Origin: Denticeps clupeoides
Lineage: Eukaryota; Chordata; Actinopteri; Clupeiformes; Denticipitidae
Direction of reading: 5' to 3'
DNA: 64,000 nucleotides
Assembly: GCF_900700375.1 (NCBI RefSeq)
Contig: NC_041719.1
Location: 6,633,584-6,697,583 of the forward strand
Position numbers and translations under genes: made by a program. The notes beneath the pieces are model-generated. The model worked only from the letters and a program-made list of their open reading frames with translations, was not told the origin of the DNA and searched no databases. Shown here one piece after another: positions 1 through 12,200 of this stretch (position 1 is its first letter; each line of letters starts with the position of its first letter).

Positions 1-1503
1 TGCCGTGTATCCCCAGTAGGCAGAAACTCATGCACTTCTCTACACCTTCCACAGCTCATCAGGAACAGTGCTCACTGGAACATTTACAAAATCACGGATT
101 GATCAGCAAGGGATCAAAACTGGCCGACCTTCAGCCTGATCATACAGATCGGCGATCGACTGGTCAGTCTGACATTTCTGATGCCAAAAAAACAGGCTTT
201 GCACTCAGACAGAACAGTAAAATCAGACCTGTAAAGGCACTGTTCTTGCCACGGGGTTCAGGTCAAAAAGTGGGTGTGGCTAATGGAGTCACTGTGCACC
301 ACCCTCACGATCCCACCACATAATCACTATACCTCATTATTTCAGTTAACAAACGGAAACATATATCTACAGGTGTCACGTGATATTCACGGTCAAAACA
401 CATCTACCGTATTTCTCCACTATTCCTGAGTGTTGGTTTTAGTTAGATTAGATTATATACTATTATTTGTGGGGGAAAAAAAAAAAAAAAAAAAAAAAGT
501 GTACAGAAATGTACAGAAGAAGCAATAATACAATAATATGACAACACAAATAGCTATTTTGGGCACTAGATTTATAATGATAAAGTGAAGCCATGTTTTG
601 AGATATGATGTAAATGCATTTTATCTCGATTATGCCTCAGCATGAGCAGTGTTGAAATGTTTAAAAGTGTGTGAGTGAGCCATCTTAAAGGTCTGTCTTC
701 TTAGACCGGAGCCTACTTCCACACGTCACAACAGCTGTACAATGTTACAATCAGACAATGTTACAATCAGTGTCTCTTGTGCACTTATAGTATTCAACCT
801 GTTGCGTGCTTACTGAACTTGAACATTTCCCGCACAGAAACTGTGTCTCTTGCATGTTAAACAGTTAAATATATGGTATATATATTAAATATATACCAAT
901 TCAGGACATTATTATAATACTAAGTGAAAATAAAAGACAAATGCAATAAAGCAGGCACTACGCTGCCTACCGGCCCATGACCTTGCTTTATAGCTTTTTC
1001 CTACACTGTACCAATGCACCTTTTGCTTCAGCATCCTTCCTATTCCTGACTCTCTGTACATTCATGTATTCTCTATAAATACTCAGTAAATAGTGCAGTT
1101 ACCTCTGAACACTTTTATTTGATACACATACTCCCAATCATAGTGCTCTAACCAACAATGTTATTGGCACACCTTTAAATGATATGAAGGCCTCAGTTTG
1201 TACTTCAATCCACCTGTTTGATCAAATACGACATTCAACTACTTTTTTCATGCATCATTTTTATTGGGTGTTTTATTTAAGAATGACAGCTAATATAAAC
1301 TAATATAAAGTACTACCGATGGTCAGTTGATCTGGATAAGGGCATCTAATAAATGCCACAAATGTAAAATCTAAATAAGTGGGTGAATAAAAAGTAGCTT
1401 TGATTTACTAATGATGAAATGTACCTTTGTATGCATTCATCCATCAGGGTGCAAGGTGTTGATCGTGACTGTGAATGAAAAGTACACAAGGATACATCCT
1501 TGA

Positions 1504-1681
1504 GTGGTAGTATCCTAGTGGGTAACACACTTGCCTAGAAGTCTCGGGTTCAAATCCCACTTACTACCATTGTGTCCCTGAGCAAGACACTTAACCCAAG
1601 ACACTTAATCCCTATAACTACTGATTGTAAGTCGCTCTGGATAAGTGCATCTGATAAATGCTGTAAATGTAAAATGTAAAT
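1504..1681 (+). repeat. tRNA-derived SINE, family B, full length
   Basis: The head carries a tRNA-like promoter, with an A-box-like TAGTGGGTAAC and a B-box-like GGTTCAAATCCC. A body reading TGTCCCTGAGCAAGACACTTAA follows in part. The tail, GATTGTAAGTCGCTCTGGATAAG, ends in AAATGTAAA repeats. The same family recurs at 29332, 44773 (reverse), 46921, 48812 and 59073, which defines its ends. The tail resembles the 3' end of the L2 LINE at 26.6 kb, suggesting L2 machinery moved it. Confidence 0.8.
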
Positions 1682-2220
1682 CCTGAGAAAGTATTATGGT
1701 GTATCAATTGGAATGGTTGGCCCACTACTAGCTATGCTACGTGAACAAATTCCTCCATTCCCATTGTCTAATCACAAAATATCAGTTGACTACAATGCTG
1801 GTCTTTTCTGTGCCAAACCTTCTCTCTTAATCTCATAATTCTGTCATTTCTCCAAACAAGCTCCTCCCTGACATAAACAGACTGTGTTCGCAGAGGCATC
1901 GGTGCCCTGAAATATGAACCCCTCTCCTTCTTGAGGAGCTTTGCACATGAGTGGCAGTGCTCTGGGGCAGCGTGAAGCCTTCTGCAATCACACACAGCAA
2001 TAACCACGCGCTCCAATTCCTCAAACAGCACAGGAACCTGAATGTGTGCACCGACGCAGGCCATTCACGAGCCCTTCTCACCGAGCTGATCTACAGATAT
2101 ACACACAAATGCGGTCACTTCACCCATGCCTAAAGATAACAATCTGAGCTGTGAAGCTATGGAATTCAAAGTTGTAGGTGTATTCGTTTGAAACAAACTG
2201 TGCTTAAGGCCGTATCAGAA

Positions 2221-2258
<38 letters not shown>

Positions 2259-2692
2259 GTAAAATCGGTCCCTTCATGTGACCCACAGCAGACATCAAAA
2301 CACAAGGGTGTCCCTGTGTATGCGGAGGAACAAAATGCTGCAGCTCCCTCCCTCCCCTCTCCTTCTCCTTTGCTTCCTACGCCAAAATAATGGCATTTCT
2401 GACACATCTAGTATTTTGGTTATATTAACCACTGCACTACTGTCGTATAAATTTTCCAGGGATAGTTCAAATAAACAAGTCGCTAATTCAACTGAATGCT
2501 TGATAATCAGCAAGTTTGGTTTACTAGTGGGCGTGGTCTCCATGTGTGTATGGCAGCAACCATGGCAGTAATGTCCAAAGACATAGTCGGTTCTTCCTCC
2601 CCAAGATACTAGTGTGGAGTTCTTTCACGGTTTATTTTCTGAAGATGATGCGAGATCGCCAAACATGTGCAACAAAAAGCTGATTCAGTAAT

Positions 2693-2724
<32 letters not shown>

Positions 2725-2727
<3 letters not shown>

Positions 2728-2900
2728 ATTGTCATTGTGAAACACTGTAGCACAGCACACTGTGCACACAACAAAAATGTGCCCTCTGCATTTAACTCAC
2801 AGACCTGACTAGGCAGCCGTGAAAGGTGCAAGGGCAGCAGCGTGTGGGGACGGTACCTTGCTCAGTGGGATTTGAACCCGCAACGCTCCAATCTTCCAGT
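2725..2900 (-). repeat. tRNA-derived SINE, family A, reverse orientation, partial
   Basis: The stretch matches the family A SINE seen in full at 6817-7046 and 48464-48696. It contains the reverse-complement tail (GTCATTGTCATTGTGAAACA), the CAGCACAGCACAC block and the TTTGAACCCGCAAC B-box region. The tRNA head is degraded. It abuts a run of A on its left. Confidence 0.65.
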
Positions 2901-2940
2901 GAGATGTTGTGTGTTGGTATATGTGGTTTTGAGAAACCTA

Positions 2941-3392
2941 TTGTTTGCTCACTGGTTGTCATGTCTGGTACAGGTTTTATTCATCCACCCATCAACTCTC
3001 GCACTCAAACCAATAACTTTTAGTGACCTTATAAACAAAAGGAAGCAGGAAGTAGACAGAAAACTGTATGACCTAGACGGCAAATCATTTCCTGTACCTC
3101 CATATTGCCCATTAAAACCCAGACAGCTGCCTCCTGCCTGTCTGCGTGTAATGCAGAGTTAGGGACCTCATGGAGGCCAGCTGACCTCAGACAATCAATT
3201 CTGGCCCACATGCAGTGACAAAGCAAGAGCCACGGTCAGAAGAAACTGAACTGGTCCCGGGCATTCAGTTTTCTGTCTACTTGCTGCAGGCATTTTGTTT
3301 ATAAGGTCACTAAAAATGATTGGTTTGACAGGGAGAGTTGATGGGCGGATGAATAAAACCTGTACCAGACATGACCAGCAGTGAGCAAATAA
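2941..3392. repeat. Large imperfect inverted repeat
   Basis: The left arm (2941-3066) and right arm (3266-3392) are reverse complements over about 126 bases, with an estimated 85-90 percent match by eye. The loop is about 200 bases. Both arms contain the block CATGTCTGGTACAGGTTTTA and the block AGTGACCTTATAAACAAAA. No transposon termini were identified at the arm ends. Confidence 0.75.
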
Positions 3393-4668
3393 TCTGTCCA
3401 AAGCCAACAGAGATCTCCCATTCCCATGCGAAGCAGAAGCCCAAAAGACCTTCAGCGCAAACATCCACAGGCACAAGAACGGGGAAAAAAAGACTGAAAT
3501 ATCCTGCAAAGGAATGAAAGAGCCAAACAGGAAGTGCAAAAACATAGTCTCCATCTGTGTGTGTGCAATGTGTTAGAGAAGTGGTTGGATTCGGAAAAGT
3601 AACAGAGAGCAGGAATGTGTGATCCCCAGCAGCCAACCTGCCACCATCATTCAACATCTGCGCCTCATTTGTAATTAAAAAAATTTAAATAATCTACTCT
3701 ATTGAATACCGCGCCCCTTCTCTCTTTTGGGAACTGCACTGTGACAGAAGATAACACCTCGGGAGGTCAGGACTGATGAGATCTTGTGGAAAGTACCTAA
3801 CTGGGGCCAGACTATGACATACTCAGACTCACTCAATGTACATCATTGTACAGCCTGAAATAAACATGGAGAATGGCCATTTTTCAACAGAATAAGTAAA
3901 AATAGATTCATGCAAAACCGGAATCATCAGAGCTAATTAGTTCTGATTCACTACACACAGTGTACAGCAAAGTGAATAAGTGGATGTTTGGGACACAGCA
4001 CAATACATACAGCACAACGACGCAAACCATAATTACAGATACAGGAAGAGAATAGAGATATGGTTACAAACTGAACAAAACCAAAATGCTCTTCGGGTTT
4101 CAGATGATGTCGGTGTAAAGGATTGAGTGAGCGAGGGCTTCAAAAAAAACTTTGATACTTTTTTCGGTGACACCATTACAAAGTGTTCGATGACAAACTT
4201 CCTGCAATATTATACCAGCATCTAACTATGCCAGCCCCTTCCACAAACGCACCAAAAAAATGACACCCCCAGAGTCGGAGCAGATAATGAATAAAATGCA
4301 GGCTAAAAATACCCTTTCAGTTATCCAACCATCATCCCTGTCACTTCAGTATCTGCTTTATTAATGCTTTATAATTACAGGGTAGAACGAAAACTAAATG
4401 ATTAAATTAAAATGTTAAGCAATTGTTGCTAATTGGTTATATTTATTTGATTTATTTGTGCTCACAAAAAAAATCAAACAGTTCCCTCTCAGAGTTTGTT
4501 TACCGAGGCCTGTTACTATAAAGTGCTGCTATGGTTTTTTTGGGGGTGAAAATAACTTAGCTAGCAGAGTAAAAGTCTGGTTTCCAGTCCTTTTCCAGGG
4601 CCCGGAGACTCTGCTAGCCGCCTGCTAGCCGCCAAACAGAACCACGAGTCGCCTGCGAGCCGCCCTAC

Positions 4669-4912
4669 CGGCCCGAGTGGTGTCCGTGAGGTCGTGGCTG
4701 ACGGCGCTCCTCGGGAACTCCTTCAGCTTCCTGCCGCTGAGGTTCAGGCAGCCAGTGGCCGCGGCTTCGTCCAGCGCCCGGTCCAGCGAACGGTTCCAAG
4801 ATGCAGGGCACGGAGCCCCTACTCCATTGCCGGCGGCGACCGTCGGCCCGGAGTTGCCGGCCGCAAAAGCGGGTACGGTGTTATCCGCGGACAGCAACAC
4901 CGACGCCGCCAT
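4669..4912 (-). CDS. lrch3: LRCH3-like protein (leucine-rich repeats, calponin homology), coding exon 1
   Basis: The exon encodes 81 codons of the N-terminus of an LRCH-family protein. LRCH proteins carry leucine-rich repeats and a C-terminal calponin-homology domain and are linked to DOCK/actin regulation. The diagnostic part is the WNRSLDRALDEAAATG, LNLSGRKLKEFPR and HDLTDTTRA series, which fits remembered LRCH3 better than LRCH1 or LRCH4. The start is the ATG at 4912, giving MAASVLL, a short Ala-rich lead like that of LRCH3. An open frame continues upstream to 5017 but has no better ATG. The exon ends with ACT CGG GCC G followed by a GT donor at 4668-4667, a phase 1 boundary consistent with the family's continuing ADLS. 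Remaining exons are outside the window. Confidence 0.8.
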
Positions 4913-6207
4913 TACACAGCTATAACTCCCACTGAGTCGCCCCGTGAGGGTTGCCAGGTTGTCTCCGACAGTTTCCAATGCAGTCTCTTCATCCGTTAAA
5001 AAAATCCCGTCCCACACCGCAGTAATATAAAACAGCAGAACAGATTTTTGAATACCTAATCTAAAACATAGTAACGTCTAAGAAATTCAACTAATGTTAA
5101 TACAGAAGCCATCGTATTATGTCATAACATATTTTTATGTTTATGTCGGAGGAATCAGTTGGAGTCAAATTTCATGTAATTAATAACAATCGACCAAACT
5201 ATCCAATTTGTGCTGTTATATTACACATTTACTGACACGAGTCATTACTAAAAGCAATACAAGCAATCTATTAATACCATGATCCCACCCCCATCTTTCA
5301 AATCGGCCCGGCAGGTGGAATCAGCCCAACCTGGCAACTGCGCCCAGAGACGTTAGAATAGCGGTACGCAGGCGCGCCTACCTGGGGCGGAATGAAGACG
5401 CAGGCACAGGAGAGGCTAATTTGGGCATAGAGCATGCGCACATGATGCAATAAAAGCGTTTTCCATCAAAATATTTGACAATTGACAATTTGACACCATA
5501 TATGTCCTCTTATGAACAAACTGATTATGTTGATGAATTCAAACTAATTGGTCTTTACTAAATATGTTTACCAAACTAATTGTATGTCAAACTTGTTCAA
5601 GTTCTCAAAATAATAAGGCTTCCATCAAATATAAATATACGTATTGTAATTACTGCATTTCGCTGATTAAATAATAATATTACTACATGATACATTATTT
5701 AAGCTCTGTTGGAGTTTATATATTTATAGTATAAAACGTGATTGTAAAGAAAAGTTGGTTTAGCAGGGCTGGATATACACTGCATATAATAAAACTAAAC
5801 AGAAATCTTAAATATAAAAAAACTTGGTACATTCTATATACATTGTTTAAAATGTAATTTACATTCCCTCGCCTTTTTATGGAAACAGCTGGGGGAGATA
5901 CCAATTTTGGAGATGCTGCCGCCATGGATTAAAAAAGAACTACAAAGACTCCCATAGCCCATGGTGCCTGTTTACTCATACTAACTAATTAAAACGTTAA
6001 CGGCATGCAAACGACGATCAAAAAATCAATCAATCCACTATATCACAGCACGTTGACCAGCCGTTCTTGTAAACGATTACCTGAACATATAGGATTCAAA
6101 CCAAAGTCTTTGCACAATGACTCAGTTTCCCAGAATGCACCGCAAATCACTTTTCTTTCGTTGCACGTGTGCGCATGCGCGGTCCTTGCAGTCGGGGCCG
6201 GTGTATC
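4913..6207. promoter_or_regulatory. Divergent intergenic region between lrch3 and abcf3
   Basis: About 1.3 kb separates two head-to-head start codons, so this spacer should hold both promoters. CpG-rich patches lie close to each gene, at about 4620-4960 and 6160-6210, with a further GC-rich patch near 5340-5410. The middle (5460-5900) is AT-rich with no recognised repeat. No TATA box was assigned. Confidence 0.5.
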
Positions 6208-9200
6208 ATGGCGGCATACGTGGAAATCCTGAAGAGCGAGTTTCCCGAAATCGACTCTGAAGTCTTCGAATATATTACCGGTCAGTGTGTCACTCTGCTC
6301 TCAGAATTCCCACGTCCTTGTACTGTCCGATACGTCGGTAAATATGATTTACAGCTACAGAGGTGCCTGGAGATTGAATATTCTCTTGCTAGCTTGTCGG
6401 GTAACACGCTAGGTGTGTTAGCTATGGGCAGTCACGTTGAACCGATTCATTCGGGATGGGTTTAGAGAAATATTTTTTTGGGGTATCACCTTCATATATT
6501 AGAACTTTTTCATTTTTTATTTACCCGCACAATGTGTAATTTCATTGTCACTTCCATTCCAAATGAACGTGTCATGTTTTTTTTTATTGCTTCGACTTTT
6601 ATGGGTATGCCTTTTACCCTTCTGTGGATTTTATTGTCCGTGATTAGTGTGGTATCTGTCAAATGGGACTCTTCAGTAGGCTCATACTGCCCTCCTCTGA
6701 CGTAAGATGTAAGGTAAGGTATCATGTGTCCAAATATCTTTAGCCATTCAGGTTCAGTTTCTTAAGATATCTGGTTGCCATGATCCCTGTGCCATATTTA
6801 AATGGCTTAGAATATGAAGTGAAAGTGATTGTCATTGTGAAACACTGCAGCACAGCACACGGGGACATGAAGAAATGTGTTTAACCATCACCCTTGGTGA
6901 GCAGTTGGCAGCCATGACCGGCGCCCGGGAAGCAGTGTGTGAGGACGGTGTTTTGCTCAGTGGCACCTTGGCGGATCGGGATTCGAACCAGCAACCTTCT
7001 GATTACGGAGACACTTCCTTAAGTGCTAGGGCACCACTACTGCCCAATATGCTCAGGAATTGGTTCATGACCTATTAAGGGAAGATTTAATTTACATAGT
7101 CACATTTCTTAACACTCTGGGTTAGCTAGATTACCCTGCACGGATAGAATGCTGAAAGCATTTGTACCAGTGTTTGCCAGGGTTTAACATTTTTTTGTGT
7201 GTTCCAGGTGTGTTGGATAGTGGGGCAACAGATTTTGAAGATGAAGAGGAAGTGTTTGATGCCATTGGAGGTGTGCTGCAAGAGGTGTCACCTGACAGCA
7301 AAAACGAGGACGATATCCGTGACATCTGCCTCCAGTTGTTCAACACACTTAAGCTGTATGACTTATGCTGCCACACACATGCTAACAGAATCTTTTCCTA
7401 AATAATGGTCTTTTTTTGTGATTAGTCTCATAGTTCTTTTTGTCTACAGGAATAACTGCCACTCTGGTCAGAAGCAGGTGCTCCTGGATGCTCCAGTGCA
7501 GCTCTCTCAGATCTCCTCTGACACTGGTGAGGCCTGGTGACTTTGAGGTTGCCTAGCAGCTAAGGAGGAAGACTCATAACCGAAGGGTTGTGGGTTCAAA
7601 TCCCAAACCATCAAAGTGCCACTGAGGTAGCCTTAAGCATGTTATAGTTCAAGTTCAGGTTGAGCTTTATTGTCATTTACATTTACATTTATGGCATTTA
7701 TCAGACGCCCTTATCCAGAGCGACTTACAATCAGTAGTTACAGGGGACAGTCCCCCTGTAACAACTCAGGGTTAAGTGTCATACATGTTAGACAGTACAT
7801 TGTGAAACAAAACAGCGTTTCTACAGAACCATGTGCTACATGTAACATTTAAACAAAGTTACATACTAACATAAAATGCACGTGTGCGACATACAAACCT
7901 GGCAACGTAAAGTGTAAACATGGGACACAGACAGTGCAAGACAATCAATGCAAGAATAACAATACAAACAGCGCTAAAAAACTGTAACAGGGTCAAGTGT
8001 CCACAAACTTCACCCCAGGCACCTCTCATGGCTGCCCACTGCTCACAAAATGCTGACTGGTTAATTGCAGAGGGCACATTTTTTTGTATGTACCTCAGCT
8101 TCATGTGTCACAACTTAAGGCAGAAATATACTTGCTGTTATGTACGTACATACATATGCAGGTCAGTATCCTGCAACCAACATATACAGAAATGCAACAC
8201 CTGTGTAAGTTTATAGGGGCAGTGTTGCTAGATCTGCATTCAGCAGATGTCTATTTTAAGATGCATTCATTCATTTGGTTTTTGGTCACGACACTGACTC
8301 CTGGTGGTAAGAAGTACCACTACAGAGTACGAGGCACAGTACAGACGCAAGTATTTCAGCAAATCGTTAACAACACAACTGTGTACGGATATGCATATGT
8401 AGCTCACAAAAAGTATGTTTCGGCCTTTACCCTGGTGCAATAGGAGACATCATTTCTGGAATTCCTGTCCTGTCATGGAGTGTAAAAATGGAGTGTCACC
8501 TCAGCAGCTCAATCATCTGTTTTTAGTGACATTCCAAGTCCAAAGTGAATTCAATCAGAACAATAATCTCAGCCTCCCCTCTTATCTTGCTGTTGTCCTT
8601 TGTCTGTCCTGACAGTATCAGCGGCTACTGAGGTGCAGGGCATCTGGATGGTGAAGCGTCCTCAGAATACGGTCTGTCAAGTTTCTTGTCATTTGGAAAA
8701 TATTTGGACATTTGGTTTTGTCCTTAATTGCTTTTGTAGATTAAACATGAACATGAGTAATCAGAATCTGCTCACCCCCCCTCCTACTGTACACACATGC
8801 TCAGACGGTTGATGCTAAGAAGCTGGAGAAAGCAGAGGCCAAGCTGAAGGCCAAGAATGAAAAGAGGAATGAGAAGGACTCCCAGAAAAGCTCTGGCCCA
8901 GTGTAAGTGTCCCATGTATACTTCCATCTTCATACATTGTTCATAGGCACCAATTCTTTATATTCCTAAAAATTCTTTACTTTACTTACAGCTATAGATC
9001 ACTTTGCCCTCACTATGTTTCAGTGTACTGGAGGAAGCCTCGGCCAGTCAGGCCAGCAGTAAGAAGGAGAGTCGTGTGGATATATCTGGGAAAAATCGGA
9101 GTTACGATATCCGCATTGAGAACTTTGATGTGTCATTTGGTGAACGGTAGGTGTATTTCTCTGCCTAGAATGCTTTCTCACATTATTGCTACTGTTTATA

Positions 9201-12200
9201 AAATGTCTAGGAACTTTAAACCTGAATTTAGACCATTGTATGTTACATTGTTCACCACACAGTTCATTGTGTGGAGTTCATAGTGAACAGTTCATTCACT
9301 GTTTCTACACTGAAACCCATTCATGTTGTCAAACAATGAACAGTCAGCACAGGGCTTTTGCTTGAATCATTCGCATTGGTTTGGTTCAGGTCCCTTCTGC
9401 AGGGTGCAGAGCTGAGTCTTGCTAGTGGGCGCCGCTATGGGCTGGTGGGCCGGAACGGTTTGGGAAAGACCACCCTGCTGAAGATGCTGGCCAGCCGCAG
9501 CCTTCGTGTGCCCCACCACATCTCCATACTGCATGTGGAGCAAGAGGTGGCTGGAGATGACACCAATGCACTTCAGAGCGTTCTGGAGAGCGACACTGTC
9601 AGGGAGGGGCTCTTGACAGAAGAGCGCACCCTCAATGCGCGCATTGCCAACGGAACGTAAGTGATGATCGGGGGACCGGAATTCACATAATTGGTTTCAG
9701 CATCACGCATCTCTGAATGTCTACAAGCTGAAAGGTGCTTGTAAATGCACTGATGAAGAGATTTATGCACTGATGAAGAGATTTTAGAGTTTATAGGTTG
9801 GGTATGTACACTATAGGCCCAATTTCTCAGTAGTAAAGGTAATGCTAGCTGTTAGATACTAGCAGCATGACCGTAGAAGAGGAAATCCAGGATCAGGGAG
9901 TGGATTACAGTGATACTTGGTGGTAGTGCCCTCTAGTGAGTTAATGCAGTTAGATATTATTTTTTGCTTAGCAAAATGGGCCTTCAGCATAGCATTATAT
10001 ATCTACTTTTAATTTATTTCTGTTAATTTAGCCTTTTTTCATTGAATGCAGGGCCGACGGTTTGGAAAGCGTGCGTTTGTCAGAAATCTACATCAAATTA
10101 GAGGAGATTGAAGCAGATAAGGCACCAGCCCGGTAAGACTTTCTAACAATAGTAGAATATTAATAATATGGACATTTTTGGGTTGTAAGGTAGTTATCAT
10201 CTTCTTCACTCTGCTTTCTTTAGAGCTTCAGTCATTTTGGCAGGTCTTGGATTTACACCTCAAATGCAGCAACAGACAACCAAGTGAGTTTTAGCTACAT
10301 CTGGGCCAATAGGTTAAGTGCTATGTTTATCAGAAGTATATAATGATAATGTGAACTGTCTGTTCAGGGAGTTTTCTGGAGGCTGGAGGATGAGATTAGC
10401 ACTGGCCAGAGCTCTCTTTGCCAGGTGAGTCTCTTTCCTCTTGTGTTTTTCCCAGTTTTATTTTTAAACTGTTTTTGAGTGTCTGGTGACACATTATAAT
10501 GAAATGTTTTGCTGTGTTTCAGGCCAGATCTCCTTTTACTTGATGGTGAGGCCACAGTGTTTTCAGATGTACATAAATGTTTAGATTTCTAAGAATAACT
10601 GCGCTTAAATAAACGCCCTTGTCTTGCTGTGCTTCATAGAGCCCACTAACATGTTAGATGTAAGAGCCATTATCTGGTTGGAGAACTACCTGCAGGTGCA
10701 GTAGATTCAGAGTTTTAATTTAAAGAGTTCATACGCACGAGTTTGAAAGCTGATTTTCATTAATGAGTTTGTCTGTACATAGACCTGGCAGTCCACCATC
10801 CTGGTAGTGTCTCATGACCGGAACTTCCTCAACGCTGTGGTAACAGACGTCGTTCATCTGCACTCCCAGCGACTAGAGAGTTATCGCGGTGACTATGAGA
10901 ACTTCATTAAGACTAAGGAGGATCGCTTGAAGAACCAGCAAAGAGAGTATGAGGCTCAGTTGCAATACAGAGAACATATACAGGTGAGCTCCAACTGGCC
11001 ATGATCAAATATTAAGTAGGAAAACAATGTTTATATTGCAAAATGAAGTAAGAAACTTACTCTCACCTTTCTGTGTAACAGCATATTCTTAAAGGTCCCC
11101 TGACATGAACATTTTATTTTTTGGCTTTTATATAGGTCTAAGTGTTCCCATAATACTGTATCTCTGGTGTTTTTTCTGAAATTCAGCCTTTTGTGCAGAA
11201 TTACAGCAACTTTTAACAGTCACAATGTTAAAACACTAATGAGGAGTAGAGTGGCCTATAGAAACCGAGGGCGCATTCGCAGCAATGACGTCAACATCAT
11301 TCAGCAACCACAATGTTTGGCACAGACAGGAAGTCGTGTGGCCGTTTTTTTAAGTCTACTACTGAACTTCATTTTTTTTTGCTCATATTTATATCCAATC
11401 ACAGAGCAACGGCAATGCTTCATGCATTTCAAAACTGGTGGAGATGATGTTTTAGGGGAGGGGCGGTAAATTCGCTCGCCGGCCAAGGCATGAGAAAGGG
11501 GAGACAACATAAGGGGACAAATTCCGGATCCGACTGTCTTGAGCTGCAGCTCTCTGAACGGTGAAACAGAATGGCACTCTTTATTACTATCGCCATTTCT
11601 AGCCACTGCACGACCATAGACAGGCTATAGAACTCGTATTAATGTTCAATTTCACTTTGCAAGATTATTTTCATAATGGGGTACCTTTAAACACATATGA
11701 AATCCCAGCTGACTGCCATCTCTTCTCACTCCCCACATGCAGGTGTTCATAGACAGGTTTAGATATAATGCCAACAGAGCTGCACAGGTGCAGAGTAAAC
11801 TGAAGCTGCTGGAGAAACTGTGAGTATCGGCCTTTTAATTATGTTTTTGACCTACTAACTACTCTCATCTTTTTAACACAGCCTCACTGTATTTTTTAAA
11901 ATACGTTACAGGCCAAAACTCAAGCCTATAGAAAAGGAATCTGAAGTCACTTTACGGTAATTTCCTCCAAAGTGTTTGTTTAATGTTATTAATGAATGTA
12001 CTAGTTTTAATCTCATTCTTTTTTTTTTTTTTTGGGAAGCTTTCCGGATAATTTTGAGAAGCTCTCTCCGCCAATCCTTCAGTTGGATGAGGTGGAGTTT
12101 TATTACGCATCAGAGCATCGGATCTTTACTGGCCTCTGTGTGTCAGCTGACCTGGATTCTCGAATTTGCATCGTATGTATCATAGTTTGGGTGTTTTTCT

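Larger units (their letters stand above)
1..4668 (-). other. Intronic sequence of the LRCH3-like gene, repeat-bearing
   Basis: This span follows the first coding exon of the LRCH3-like gene, so it is read as its first intron. No leucine-rich-repeat exon is visible here, so the rest of the gene lies beyond the left edge. It holds a SINE at 1504-1681, a tail fragment of the same family near 1330-1372, a run of about 33 A at 2222-2254, a second run of A at 2697-2724, a reverse-oriented SINE at 2725-2900 and a large inverted repeat at 2941-3392. Nothing else is recognised between 3400 and 4600. Confidence 0.6.

Noticed and set aside
4913-5017. N-terminal extension of the lrch3 exon upstream of 4912
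   Set aside because: The frame is open but has no ATG. The family N-terminus begins with an Ala-rich Met start at 4912.
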